DNA of 64,000 nucleotides from Pseudomonas oryzihabitans NBRC 102199 (GTDB lineage Bacteria > Pseudomonadota > Gammaproteobacteria > Pseudomonadales > Pseudomonadaceae). Under the pieces are notes generated by a model. That model had not been told where the DNA came from and ran no database searches. It saw only the letters and a program-made list of their open reading frames with translations. The stretch is from contig NZ_BBIT01000013.1 in assembly GCF_000730625.1 (NCBI RefSeq), positions 124,001 through 188,000 on the forward strand, given 5' to 3'. Each line of letters opens with the position of its first letter. The first letter of the stretch is position 1. Below, piece by piece: positions 53,286-61,795 of the stretch. Position numbers and translations under genes: made by a program.

Positions 53286-53981
53286 CTAGGTTGAAGAGGC
53301 GGCGCCGTAGTCGCGGGCGCCAAAGAGGGCGGTACCGACGCGGACCCAGGTGGCGCCCTCGGCGATGGCGGCTTCCAGATCCTGGCTCATGCCCATGGAC
53401 AGGGTGTCCAGGCCCAGGTTCAGGGCTTCGCTCAGGGTGCGCAGCCGGGCGAAGGCGGCGCGCTGGCTGGCCGGGTCGTCGGTGGGTTCGGGGATGGCCA
53501 TCAGGCCACGCAGGCGCAGGTTGGGCAACCGGCTGACCGCGGCGGCCAGGGCCGGCAGCTCGTCGGGGTGGCAGCCGGACTTGCTGGCTTCGCCGCTGAC
53601 GTTGACCTGCAGGCAGATGTTCAGCGGACCGCGCTCGGGCGGGCGCTGCTCGGCCAGGCGCTGGGCGATCTTCAGGCGATCCACCGAATGCACCCAGTCG
53701 AAATGGCTGGCGATGGCGCGGGTCTTGTTGGACTGGATAGGGCCGATGAAATGCCACACCAGGGGCAGGTCGGCCAGCGCCGGCTGCTTGTCCAGCGCCT
53801 CCTGCAGATAGTTCTCGCCAAAGTCGCGCAGACCGGCAACGGCGGCCTCGCGCAAGGCGGCGGCGGGCTTGGTCTTGCTCACCGCCAGGAGGCCGACAGT
53901 CGCGGGATCGCGGCCTGCCGTCCGGCTGGCGGCGGCGATGCGTTCGAGTACGGTTGCGCTATTCTCGGCTATCGTGGACAT
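53286..53981 (-). CDS. yggS: PLP homeostasis protein YggS
   Basis: A 231-residue pyridoxal-phosphate-binding protein (COG0325) that keeps PLP levels balanced. The PLP lysine lies in LLAVSKTKPA (near residue 36), with VWHFIGPIQSNKTRAI, LQVNVSGEASKSG and LSMGMSQDLEAAI giving the remaining conserved parts. It heads the yggS-proC-yggT set, divergent from pilT with 126 bases between them. Confidence 0.95.
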   Translation of the reverse strand: MSTIAENSATVLERIAAASRTAGRDPATVGLLAVSKTKPAAALREAAVAGLRDFGENYLQEALDKQPALADLPLVWHFIGPIQSNKTRAIASHFDWVHSVDRLKIAQRLAEQRPPERGPLNICLQVNVSGEASKSGCHPDELPALAAAVSRLPNLRLRGLMAIPEPTDDPASQRAAFARLRTLSEALNLGLDTLSMGMSQDLEAAIAEGATWVRVGTALFGARDYGAASST

Positions 53982-54107
53982 TCAGCCCCTGCTTGCGTCG
54001 GCGCATCCGGCAGGCCTCGGCGTACCGGATGAGTGAGTGGCGGTGACCAGGTCAGACCGCCAGTGCTGCGCGGCATTCTACCTGCTTGCTCGACATCTGG
54101 GAGTCCC

Positions 54108-55142
54108 ATGGATATCACCGAATTGCTGGCCTTTTCCGCGCGGCAAGGCGCCTCCGACCTGCACCTGTCCGCCGGCCTGCCGCCGATGATCCGCGTCGAC
54201 GGCGACGTGCGCCGCATCAACCTGCCGGCCTTCGAGCACAAGCAGGTGCACGCGCTGATCTACGACATCATGAACGACAAGCAGCGCAAGGACTTCGAGG
54301 AATTCCTGGAGACCGACTTCTCCTTCGAGGTGCCGGGTGTGGCGCGCTTCCGGGTCAACGCCTTCAACCAGAATCGCGGTGCCGGCGCGGTGTTCCGGAC
54401 CATTCCATCCAAGGTGCTGAGCATGGAAGAGCTCGGCATGGGCGAGGTGTTCAAGAAGATCACCGACGTCCCGCGCGGCCTGGTACTGGTGACCGGGCCG
54501 ACCGGCTCGGGCAAGTCCACCACCCTGGCGGCCATGCTCGACTACCTCAACAACACCAAGTACCACCACATCCTCACCATCGAGGATCCCATCGAATTCG
54601 TCCACGAATCCAAGAAGTGCCTGGTCAACCAGCGCGAGGTGCACCGCGACACCCTGGGCTTCTCCGAGGCCCTGCGCTCGGCCCTGCGCGAAGACCCGGA
54701 CATCATCCTGGTGGGCGAGCTGCGCGACCTGGAGACCATCCGCCTGGCGCTGACCGCGGCCGAGACCGGGCACCTGGTGTTCGGCACCCTGCACACCACC
54801 TCGGCGGCCAAGACCATCGATCGGGTGGTGGACGTCTTTCCGGCGGAAGAGAAGTCGATGGTGCGTTCCATGTTGTCCGAATCCCTGCAGGCGGTGGTTT
54901 CCCAGACCCTGCTCAAGAAGGTCGGCGGCGGCCGGGTAGCGGCCCACGAGATCATGATCGGCACGCCGGCCATCCGTAACCTGATCCGCGAGGACAAGGT
55001 GGCGCAGATGTATTCCTCGATCCAGACCGGTGGCGGCCTGGGCATGCAGACCCTGGACATGTGCCTCAAGGCGCTCCTGGCCAAGGGCCTGATCAGCCGC
55101 GACGCGGCCCGCGAGAAGGCCAAGACGCCGGAGAACTTCTGA
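54108..55142 (+). CDS. pilT: Type IV pilus retraction ATPase PilT
   Basis: PilT powers pilus depolymerisation and twitching motility. The 344-residue protein starts at ATG 54108 (MDITELLAFSARQGASDLHL). It has an N-terminal PAS-like domain and a RecA-like domain with Walker A TGPTGSGKSTTLAAM, the Asp box TIEDPIEFVH, Walker B IILVGELRDLETI and the PilT-specific AIRNLIRE motif near residue 288. Four-base context TGATG couples it to pilU. Confidence 0.97.
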   Translation: MDITELLAFSARQGASDLHLSAGLPPMIRVDGDVRRINLPAFEHKQVHALIYDIMNDKQRKDFEEFLETDFSFEVPGVARFRVNAFNQNRGAGAVFRTIPSKVLSMEELGMGEVFKKITDVPRGLVLVTGPTGSGKSTTLAAMLDYLNNTKYHHILTIEDPIEFVHESKKCLVNQREVHRDTLGFSEALRSALREDPDIILVGELRDLETIRLALTAAETGHLVFGTLHTTSAAKTIDRVVDVFPAEEKSMVRSMLSESLQAVVSQTLLKKVGGGRVAAHEIMIGTPAIRNLIREDKVAQMYSSIQTGGGLGMQTLDMCLKALLAKGLISRDAAREKAKTPENF

Positions 55143-56284
55143 TGGATTTCGACAGGTTCCTGCAACTGATGGTGGACAAGGGGGCGTCCGACCTCTTCAT
55201 CACCACCGGCGTGCCCCCTTCGATGAAGATCAACGGGCGCATGACGCCGGTCACCAAGGACTCGCTCACGCCCGAGCAGTGCCGGGCCCTGGTGCTGGGG
55301 GTGATGAACGACGAGCAGCGGCAGGAATTCCAGCAGAAGCGCGAGTGCAACTTCGCCATCAGCGCCCGCGGCATCGGCCGCTTCCGGGTCAGCGCCTTCT
55401 ACCAGCGCAACCTGGTGGGCATGGTGCTGCGCCGCATCGAGGTCAATATCCCCACCGTCGAGCAGCTGCGCCTGCCGGAGATCATCAAGAAGCTGGCCAT
55501 GACCAAGCGCGGCCTGGTGATCTTCGTCGGCGCCACCGGCACCGGCAAGTCCACCTCGCTGGCGGCCATGATCGGCCACCGCAACAAGAACTCGGCGGGG
55601 CACATCATCTCCATCGAGGACCCCATCGAGTACATCCACCAGCACCAGGGCTGCATCGTTACCCAGCGCGAGGTGGGCATCGACACCGAGTCCTTCGAGG
55701 TGGCGCTGAAGAACACCCTGCGTCAGGCGCCGGACGTCATCATGATCGGCGAGATCCGCAGCCGGGACACCATGGAGCACGCCCTGGCCTTCGCCGAGAC
55801 CGGCCACCTGTGCCTGGCCACCCTGCACGCCAACAACGCCAACCAGGCGCTGGACCGCATCATCCACTTCTTCCCGGCCGATCGGCACAGCCAGACCTGG
55901 ATGGACCTCTCGCTCAATCTCAAGGGCATCGTCGCCCAGCAACTGGTGCCCACCATTGATGGCCAGGGCCGCCGTGCGGTGATCGAGGTGCTGCTCAACA
56001 CCCCGCTGGTCGCCGACCTGATCCGCAAGGGCGAGGTGCACGAGCTCAAGGCGCTGATGAAGAAGTCCGGCGAGCTGGGCATGCAGACCTTCGACCAGTC
56101 GCTCTACGGGCTCTATCGTGATGGCGAGATCACCTACGAGGCCGCCCTGGCCCACGCCGACTCCGCCAACGACCTGCGCCTGATGATCAAGCTGGGTTCG
56201 GAAACGGATGCCGATCACCTCAATCAGATCACCCGCAACCTCTCGGTGGACATGGGCGACGAGCCGCCCAAGCGCTTCCGCTAG
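55142..56284 (+). CDS. pilU: Type IV pilus retraction ATPase PilU
   Basis: PilU is a PilT-dependent accessory retraction motor. The 380-residue protein starts at ATG 55142, whose A is the last base of the pilT stop (TGATG). It has Walker A VGATGTGKSTSLAAM, Walker B VIMIGEIRSRDTM and the Asp box ISIEDPIEYIHQ, and a C-terminal extension beyond PilT (about residues 345-380). It ends convergently with the glycosylase gene, the stops sharing CTAG. Confidence 0.96.
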   Translation: MDFDRFLQLMVDKGASDLFITTGVPPSMKINGRMTPVTKDSLTPEQCRALVLGVMNDEQRQEFQQKRECNFAISARGIGRFRVSAFYQRNLVGMVLRRIEVNIPTVEQLRLPEIIKKLAMTKRGLVIFVGATGTGKSTSLAAMIGHRNKNSAGHIISIEDPIEYIHQHQGCIVTQREVGIDTESFEVALKNTLRQAPDVIMIGEIRSRDTMEHALAFAETGHLCLATLHANNANQALDRIIHFFPADRHSQTWMDLSLNLKGIVAQQLVPTIDGQGRRAVIEVLLNTPLVADLIRKGEVHELKALMKKSGELGMQTFDQSLYGLYRDGEITYEAALAHADSANDLRLMIKLGSETDADHLNQITRNLSVDMGDEPPKRFR

Positions 56285-57729
56285 CCTTCGGCTGTGCTGC
56301 CGGCCGCCAGGGCCCTGGCCTCGCGCAGGGCGGCGACCAGGGCCTGGCGCGCCTGGTCCTGCTGCTCGGCATCCGGGGTGCGCAGGATGTAGGAGGGGTG
56401 ATAGGTGGCGATGATCCAGCGCTCGTCCAGTCGCAGGGGCCGTCCCATGAATTGCGCCAGACCCCTCGGCTTGCGCTTGAGCAGGGCTTCCAGGGCGGTC
56501 GAGCCCAGGACCACCACGACTGTCGGCTGGATGTCGCGCAATTCCTGCTCCAGCCAGTAGCGGCAGGGGGCAATCTCCGGTCCCGGGGTGACGTGCTTGC
56601 GTCTTCTGCCCTGGGGAATCCACTTGAAGTGCTTGACCGCATTGGTGAGGAACACCTCGCTGCGCTCGAGGCCGGCTTCGGCCAGCGCCGCCATCAGCAC
56701 CTGCCCGGCCGGGCCGACGAAGGGCCGGCCCGCCAGGTCCTCCTGATCGCCGGGCTGTTCGCCCAACAGCAGGATGCGCGCGGTGCGCGGGCCTTCGCCG
56801 GCCACCGGCTGGGTGGCCTTTTCCCAGAGTTCGCAGCGACGGCACTCGTCGAGGGTGGTGGGCAGCGGGCGTTCGGGCTGGGCACGCTCGGCCGCGATCA
56901 GCACCTCGCGACCGCTCTGGCGACCTACGGCCTCGGCCTGGGCCAGGCGCTGGGCGCCGGCCCGCGCCTCGCTGAGCAGCGCCGGGATCAGCGGCCCTTC
57001 CGGCAGATCCTTCCAGAAACGCGCCGGCATGTTGCCCCTCAGGGTGCGCGGATTGGCCCGCGCCGGATTGAAGGTGCTGCGGTAGTAGGCGCGCCAGAGT
57101 TCGTCACCAGCGTTGCGGTCGTCGTCTTCCGGCGTCTGTCGGGCCAGGCGTTGCAGCTCGGCGGGGCAGGGCTCCACCAGTTGCAGCGCCTGACCGTCCC
57201 AGAGCGCGGCGGCTTCGGGGGTCGCGATCAGCCAGCTGCTGTTGCCCATGCGGTCGCAGAAGTGCGGCGCCGCCAGGGCCAGGACGTCGTGGGCCGGCTG
57301 GTGCCAGGCCACCCAGGCCGGCGGACCTGCGCTTGACGCGCGCGGCCGAAAGCGCAGGAAGGCATGCACATGGTGGATCTCGCGGCGGATCGCCTTGACC
57401 CGGCGCTGCAATTCGCTGCCGTCTTCGTCACCGGCCAGCATGGCTGCCCGTTCGCCGCGGGCGACGCGCCAGAGCACCTGGTAGAGCAGCGCCCAGCGAT
57501 CGTCGCTGCGAAAGCAGGCGGCGTAGGTCAGGGCTTCGGCCAGTTGCGGCGGGATGCGTATGGCGCCGCTGGGCGGGGGCGCCACGACTTCGGCCGGTTC
57601 GTCGAACAGATCGCCCAGGCCGCGACTCTCCTGCCAGCTCACCTGGGCCGGCGGGATACCAGCCTGCAACAGCCGCCGCGCCTCCTTGCGCCAGCCGGCG
57701 AAGGTACCGTCGAAATCGACTCTCTGCAT
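56281..57729 (-). CDS. UdgX-type uracil-DNA glycosylase fused to a TIGR03915 (DUF4130) domain
   Basis: A 482-residue two-domain protein. Residues about 1-250 match the DUF4130/TIGR03915 domain of radical SAM-linked DNA-metabolism proteins. Residues about 290-475 are a family 4-like UDG of the UdgX type, with CRRCEL for cluster cysteines, motif A GEQPGDQEDLAGRPFVGPAG, KHFKW in place of the family 4 cysteine, and the loop GRRRKHVTP. Its H379 sits where UdgX uses a histidine to form a covalent bond with the abasic sugar after uracil removal. Motif B-like HPSYILR follows. The rSAM gene ends at the base before its ATG (TAGATG). UdgX-type chemistry here is inferred by motif similarity. Confidence 0.88.
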   Translation of the reverse strand: MQRVDFDGTFAGWRKEARRLLQAGIPPAQVSWQESRGLGDLFDEPAEVVAPPPSGAIRIPPQLAEALTYAACFRSDDRWALLYQVLWRVARGERAAMLAGDEDGSELQRRVKAIRREIHHVHAFLRFRPRASSAGPPAWVAWHQPAHDVLALAAPHFCDRMGNSSWLIATPEAAALWDGQALQLVEPCPAELQRLARQTPEDDDRNAGDELWRAYYRSTFNPARANPRTLRGNMPARFWKDLPEGPLIPALLSEARAGAQRLAQAEAVGRQSGREVLIAAERAQPERPLPTTLDECRRCELWEKATQPVAGEGPRTARILLLGEQPGDQEDLAGRPFVGPAGQVLMAALAEAGLERSEVFLTNAVKHFKWIPQGRRRKHVTPGPEIAPCRYWLEQELRDIQPTVVVVLGSTALEALLKRKPRGLAQFMGRPLRLDERWIIATYHPSYILRTPDAEQQDQARQALVAALREARALAAGSTAEG

Positions 57730-58941
57730 CTAGAGCAGGGCGAGCTGAGCGGGCGGTTCGGCGAGCTGCCGGCGCAGGTCCAGGGACTCGGCCAGGCGCG
57801 GTTGCGGGCGATAGTCCTGGGTGACGATGAAGGGGCGCGCCTTTTCCACGCTGCATTTCAGGCGGATCAGGTCGGCGTAGCGGATGCGCCGCTCGCGTCT
57901 GAGCTCCACCAGCCGCTTGGCCGAGAGCACGCCGATGCCGGGTACTCGGGCGATCAGCGCCTGGTCGGCGCGATTGAGATCCAGCGGGAAGATGGCGCGA
58001 TTGTGCAGCGCCCAGGCCAGCTTGGGATCCACGTCCAGCGGCAGCTGGCCGTCTTCGGTGGGCAACTCATCCGCTTGGAAGCCATAGCCACGCATGAGGA
58101 AGTCGGCCTGGTACAGGCGATGCTCGCGCAGCAGCGGCGGCGGTTGCAGCGGCACCGTGCCCGGGCTTTCCGGGATGGGGCTGAAGGCCGAATAGTAGAC
58201 CCGCTTGAGGCGATAGGCGCCGTACAGCGTCTGGGCGGTGTCGAGAATGGTGCGGTCGTCGGTGGCATCGGCGCCCACGATCATCTGGGTGCTCTGGCCC
58301 GCTGGCGCGAAGCGCGGCGCCTTGGCTTCGGCCTCGGCTTCTTCCAGGCCCAGGCGGATGTTGCCCATGGTCTTGCGGATGCTGCTGCCGTTCTTTTCCG
58401 GCGCCAGCTTGATCAGGCTGCTCTCGGTGGGCAGCTCGATGTTGACCGACAGGCGGTCGGCATAGAGACCCGCCTGGGCGATGATCTCGGGATCGGCGTC
58501 GGGAATGGTCTTGAGGTGGATGTAGCCGCGGAACTGGTGCTGTTCGCGCAACAGCTGGGCGACCCGGGTCATCTGCTCCATGGTGTAGTTGGAGGAGCGG
58601 ATGATGCCGGAGCTGAGGAACAGCCCGCTGATGACATTGCGCCGATAGAAGTCGAGGGTCAGCTGCACCACTTCCTCGGGCGTGAAGCGCGCCCGCGGCA
58701 CGTTGCTGCTGCGGCGATTGACGCAGTACTGGCAGTCGTACTGGCAGAAGTTGGTCAGCAGCACCTTGAGCAACGCCACGCAACGCCCATCCGGGGTGAA
58801 GCTGTGGCAGATGCCCATGCCATCGGTCGAGCCCAGGCCGTCCTTGCCCTTCGAGCTGCGTTTGGGCGCGCCGCTGCTGGCGCAGGACACGTCGTACTTG
58901 GCGGCATCGGCGAGAATGATCAGCTTGTCGGCGAGCTCCAT
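57730..58941 (-). CDS. Radical SAM protein of the UDG-linked family (TIGR03916)
   Basis: A 403-residue radical SAM enzyme of the putative DNA modification/repair family linked to UDG. The SAM-cluster cysteines are C66, C70 and C73 (NFCQYDCQYCVNRR). Early cysteines (VSCASSG, GICHSF, GRCVAL) may bind a second cluster. A C-terminal helix-hairpin-helix (LIARVPGIGVLSAKRLVELR, about residues 320-345) points to DNA binding. It is first in a two-gene operon with the glycosylase fusion. The reaction is not known. Start ATG 58941 has AGGAG seven bases upstream. A LexA box and promoter lie just before it. Confidence 0.88.
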   Translation of the reverse strand: MELADKLIILADAAKYDVSCASSGAPKRSSKGKDGLGSTDGMGICHSFTPDGRCVALLKVLLTNFCQYDCQYCVNRRSSNVPRARFTPEEVVQLTLDFYRRNVISGLFLSSGIIRSSNYTMEQMTRVAQLLREQHQFRGYIHLKTIPDADPEIIAQAGLYADRLSVNIELPTESSLIKLAPEKNGSSIRKTMGNIRLGLEEAEAEAKAPRFAPAGQSTQMIVGADATDDRTILDTAQTLYGAYRLKRVYYSAFSPIPESPGTVPLQPPPLLREHRLYQADFLMRGYGFQADELPTEDGQLPLDVDPKLAWALHNRAIFPLDLNRADQALIARVPGIGVLSAKRLVELRRERRIRYADLIRLKCSVEKARPFIVTQDYRPQPRLAESLDLRRQLAEPPAQLALL

Positions 58942-58953
58942 CGAGATCTCCTG

Positions 58954-58973
58954 GACTGTGATTGCATACAGTA
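58954..58973 (-). promoter_or_regulatory. LexA (SOS) box upstream of the radical SAM/UdgX operon
   Basis: Read on the minus strand: TACTGTATGCAATCACAGTC. It fits the LexA consensus CTGT-N8-ACAG exactly at the outer positions, with TACTGTAT as the left half. It ends 12 bases before the rSAM ATG and overlaps the inferred -10, as in classical SOS genes. Prediction by consensus only. Confidence 0.8.
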
Positions 58974-58997
58974 TCCAGGAAGCGGAGCGTCGTTCAA
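58968..58997 (-). promoter_or_regulatory. Promoter of the radical SAM/UdgX operon
   Basis: On the minus strand TTGAAC (58992-58997) and TACTGT (58968-58973) are separated by 18 bases. The -10 is inside the LexA box, so LexA binding would block it. Confidence 0.6.
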
Positions 58998-59032
58998 TGG
59001 CTTTGCGCCGGGCGGCGCCGAGTGGAGCGACA

Positions 59033-59060
59033 CTCCGCCGGGCGGTAGTGCCCGGCGGAG
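59033..59060. terminator. Hairpin between the rSAM operon and the NlpC/P60 gene
   Basis: CTCCGCCGGGC (59033-59043) pairs perfectly with GCCCGGCGGAG (59050-59060). It lies just past the NlpC/P60 stop on the minus strand. There is no T run, so it would be a weak or Rho-assisted terminator that still separates that gene from the SOS promoter. Confidence 0.5.
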
Positions 59061-59073
59061 CGAGGGGGAGGGA

Positions 59074-59835
59074 TCAGGACTTGCGGGTACGCTTGGTACG
59101 CGGCTTGTCCGCGACGGGATCGGCTTCCGCCGCCAGAGTGGTGGGCTGCTGCAGCACGCGCTTGGCCGAGGCGAAGCGCTTGGTCCAGTAGGGCTTGCTC
59201 AGGTGATCGACGCGCACGCTCTCGCCACTGCGCGGGGCATGGACGAATCTATCGTTGCCTAGGTAGATGGCGACGTGATCGATACCGCTGCGCTGACCGG
59301 TCTTGAAGAACACCAGGTCGCCGGCCTTGAGATCGCCACGGGCGACCTTGGGTCCCTTGAGCTGGGCCAGCTCCCGGGAAGTACGCGGCAGCTTGACGTT
59401 GTGCACGTCGCGATAGACGTAGTTGACCAGGCCGCTGCAATCCAGACCGTTCTGCGGATTGGTACCGCCGAAGCGATAGGGCGTGCCGACCAGGTCCATG
59501 GCGCGGGTCGCCACCTGAGCGCCGACGTTGCGGGTGGCGGCCTGGGCGGTGGCCTGTTTGCGGTGCAGGGCGCTGGTCGCACGGGCGGCGCGCTTGGCGC
59601 GGGCCGCGGAGGCTGCCTGGGCACGGTCGACGCTGGCGACGTGGCGAGCGGCGGCCTTGGGCGCGGGAGCAGCGGCGGCGTGCCGGGCGGTCTTGGGAGC
59701 TGAGGCGGCGGTGACATGCCGGGCTGCGACCTTGTGGACCGGAGCGGCAGTGCGCGCTGCAGAGTTCTCTTTCGCTTGCACTGCCGCGGGCAGTACAAGA
59801 CAGGCGGAGAGCCATGTCAGAAGAAATAGACGCAT
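59074..59835 (-). CDS. NlpC/P60-family peptidoglycan endopeptidase
   Basis: A 253-residue exported hydrolase. It has a signal peptide (about 1-22, cleaved near VQA-K), an Ala/Lys/Arg-rich linker (about 23-105) of low complexity, and an NlpC/P60 domain (about 108-225). The catalytic Cys is in LDCSGLVNYVYR, the His in IDHVAIYLG and the third polar residue in FVHAPRSGESV. Family members cleave D-gamma-glutamyl-meso-DAP or related bonds in cell-wall peptides. The C-terminal tail is basic (PRTKRTRKS). The linker suggests a protein held at or near the wall; the precise bond cut is not certain. Confidence 0.9.
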   Translation of the reverse strand: MRLFLLTWLSACLVLPAAVQAKENSAARTAAPVHKVAARHVTAASAPKTARHAAAAPAPKAAARHVASVDRAQAASAARAKRAARATSALHRKQATAQAATRNVGAQVATRAMDLVGTPYRFGGTNPQNGLDCSGLVNYVYRDVHNVKLPRTSRELAQLKGPKVARGDLKAGDLVFFKTGQRSGIDHVAIYLGNDRFVHAPRSGESVRVDHLSKPYWTKRFASAKRVLQQPTTLAAEADPVADKPRTKRTRKS

Positions 59836-59869
59836 TGTCGTAGGGGTGTCTGAAGATCGAAGCGAGGGA

Positions 59870-59875
59870 TTCTAT
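59870..59875 (-). promoter_or_regulatory. Candidate -10 element of the NlpC/P60 gene
   Basis: TATAGA on the minus strand, with an extended TTGG before it, lies 35 bases before the ATG. A TGCACA 18 bases upstream could be the -35. The 227-base gap to the TM2 gene has AT-rich stretches near 59910-59935 but no gene. Confidence 0.4.
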
Positions 59876-60062
59876 ACCAACCCTGTGGATATTTTGTGCA
59901 CCTCTCATCAAGAAATTATGTAATTTTTAGCGGAAAGTGAGGTCCCTTGAGCGCCAGCCAGTGAGACTCCCTGGGCATTCATCCAGTTTTCGACATAAAG
60001 TCACGGTGAAGGTAAGGGTGTAGGTAAGGCGGGTCTTTTCCTTCAGTCGCGAGGTAGTAGGC

Positions 60063-60467
60063 ATGCGGTATCAGGACACCCACAGCAAGGTCATGGGCTA
60101 TCTGCTGTGGATCTTCGGCTTTCTCGGCGCCCACCGCTTCTACTATGGCAAGCCGGTCACCGGCACGATCTGGTTCTGCACCCTGGGCCTGCTGGGCATC
60201 GGCTGGCTGATCGACCTCTTCCTGATCCCGGCCATGGATCGCGAGGCGGACCTGCGCTTCCAGTCCGGTTCGCTCAACTACAGCCTGGGCTGGATCCTGC
60301 TGACCTTTCTCGGCATCTTCGGCGTGCACCGCCTCTACCTGGGCAAGTGGATCACCGCCATCCTCTATTTCTTTACGGCGGGTTTCTTCCTACTGGGCGT
60401 GCTCTACGACTTCTGGACGCTCAATTCGCAGATCTCCGAAGAGAATCGCCGGCGGCTGGTACGCTAG
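60063..60467 (+). CDS. TM2-domain membrane protein
   Basis: A 134-residue protein with two TM2 domains, each a pair of helices joined by a short turn. The motifs are GFLGAHRFYYGKPVTG (residues about 19-34) and GIFGVHRLYLGKWITA (about 84-99). The middle section (AMDREADLRF) is charged and likely cytoplasmic. TM2 proteins have no settled function. It starts at ATG 60063, divergent from the NlpC/P60 gene, and ends convergently with pyrC'. Confidence 0.88.
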   Translation: MRYQDTHSKVMGYLLWIFGFLGAHRFYYGKPVTGTIWFCTLGLLGIGWLIDLFLIPAMDREADLRFQSGSLNYSLGWILLTFLGIFGVHRLYLGKWITAILYFFTAGFFLLGVLYDFWTLNSQISEENRRRLVR

Positions 60468-60484
60468 CGTCGGCTGGATGGCAA

Positions 60485-60514
60485 GAAGAAGGGGCTCCAT
60501 GGAGCCCCTTCTTC
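60485..60514. terminator. Perfect 30-base palindrome between TM2 and pyrC'
   Basis: GAAGAAGGGGCTCC (60485-60498) and GGAGCCCCTTCTTC (60501-60514) are perfect inverse copies around AT. It sits between two convergent genes and can act on both strands, although neither side has a long T run. Confidence 0.7.
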
Positions 60515-60517
60515 TAT

Positions 60518-61795
60518 TCAGGCGTCACGGCGGTAGGTGGTGCGGCCACCCACCAGGGTGCGTTCGATGCGTCCCCCCAGGGTGAGGCCCTGGAAGGGGC
60601 AGTTGCGCCCACGGGACAGCCAGGGCGTGGCGGCCTGGGCGGTCGGCTGCTGGGCGAACAGCACCAGGTCCGCCGGCAGGCCCTTGGCCAGGCGGCCCGC
60701 CGCCAGGCGCAGGGCCTGGGCCGGGCCGCTGGTGAGGCGGGCCAGCAGGGTCGGCAGATCCAGCAGGCCATCGTCCACCAGGGTCAGGGCCAGGGGCAGC
60801 AGCAATTCGACGCTGCTGATGCCCGGCTCGGTGGCGGCGAAGGGCGCCAGCTTGGCGTCCGCCTCGTGGGGCTGGTGATGGCTGGAGATGGCGCCGATCA
60901 CCCCGTCCCGTACCCCGGCGCGCAGGGCGTCGCGATCGCGCGCGGTGCGCAGCGGCGGCTTGACGTGATAGAGACTGGAAAAGCCCTGCAGGGCCTCGTC
61001 GGTGAGCAGCAACTGGTAGAGCGCCACATCGGCGGTCACCGGCAGGCCGCGCGCCTGGGCGGCGGCGATCATCTCCACCGCGCGGGCACTGGTCAGCTGC
61101 CCGAAGTGGGCGCGCACGCCACTCTGTTCCACCAGCAGCAGGTCGCGGGACAGGGCGATGGTCTCCGCGGTCTCCGGGATGCCGGTGAGACCCAGGAAGC
61201 TGGCGGTGGGCCCTTCGTGGGCCAGGCCGCCGTGGGCCAGATCGGCGTCCAGGGCGGTAAAGACCACGGTGAGGTCGAAGGTGGCGGCGTATTCCAGCGC
61301 CCGCCGCTGCACCCGCAGATTCTCGAAGGGCTGCAGGCCATTGGTGAAGGCCACGCAACCGGCATCGCGCAGGGCCATCAGTTCGGCCAGCTGTTCTCCG
61401 CCCAGGCCCTTGGTCAGGGCGCCGATGGGATGGACGCGGGCGTGATCGGCGGTGCGCGCCCGGTCGAGGATGAGTTCGGCCACCGCCGTGGTGTCCAGCA
61501 CCGGACGGGTGGTGGGCGGGCAGCAGAGGCTGGTGACGCCACCGGCCGCGGCGGCGCGGGTCTCGCTGTCGACGTTGCCCTTGCGGGTCAGGCCCGGTTC
61601 GCACAGGGCGACATCCAGATCGACCAGGCCGGGCGCCAGGATCAGGCCGCTGGCGTCCAGCTGCTCGTCGGCCTGGAAGCCCTGAGGCGCCTCGCCGAGG
61701 GCGAGGATGCGACCCTGGTCGACATGGACGTCGCCGATCTGGTCGAGACCGGTGGCCGGGTCGATCACCCGGGCATTGCGGATGCTCAGGCTCAC
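60518..61795 (-). CDS. pyrC': Non-catalytic dihydroorotase homologue PyrC'
   Basis: A 425-residue dihydroorotase-like protein that in Pseudomonas is not an enzyme but is needed to assemble the PyrB-PyrC' aspartate transcarbamoylase complex. The start is GTG 61795, overlapping the pyrB stop (GTGA). Where active dihydroorotases have DxHxHxREPG, this reads [12 protein letters not shown], so both zinc histidines are lost, which supports the inactive role. Other parts of the amidohydrolase fold ([28 protein letters not shown]) are kept. It is last in pyrR-pyrB-pyrC'. Confidence 0.92.
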   Translation of the reverse strand: MSLSIRNARVIDPATGLDQIGDVHVDQGRILALGEAPQGFQADEQLDASGLILAPGLVDLDVALCEPGLTRKGNVDSETRAAAAGGVTSLCCPPTTRPVLDTTAVAELILDRARTADHARVHPIGALTKGLGGEQLAELMALRDAGCVAFTNGLQPFENLRVQRRALEYAATFDLTVVFTALDADLAHGGLAHEGPTASFLGLTGIPETAETIALSRDLLLVEQSGVRAHFGQLTSARAVEMIAAAQARGLPVTADVALYQLLLTDEALQGFSSLYHVKPPLRTARDRDALRAGVRDGVIGAISSHHQPHEADAKLAPFAATEPGISSVELLLPLALTLVDDGLLDLPTLLARLTSGPAQALRLAAGRLAKGLPADLVLFAQQPTAQAATPWLSRGRNCPFQGLTLGGRIERTLVGGRTTYRRDA

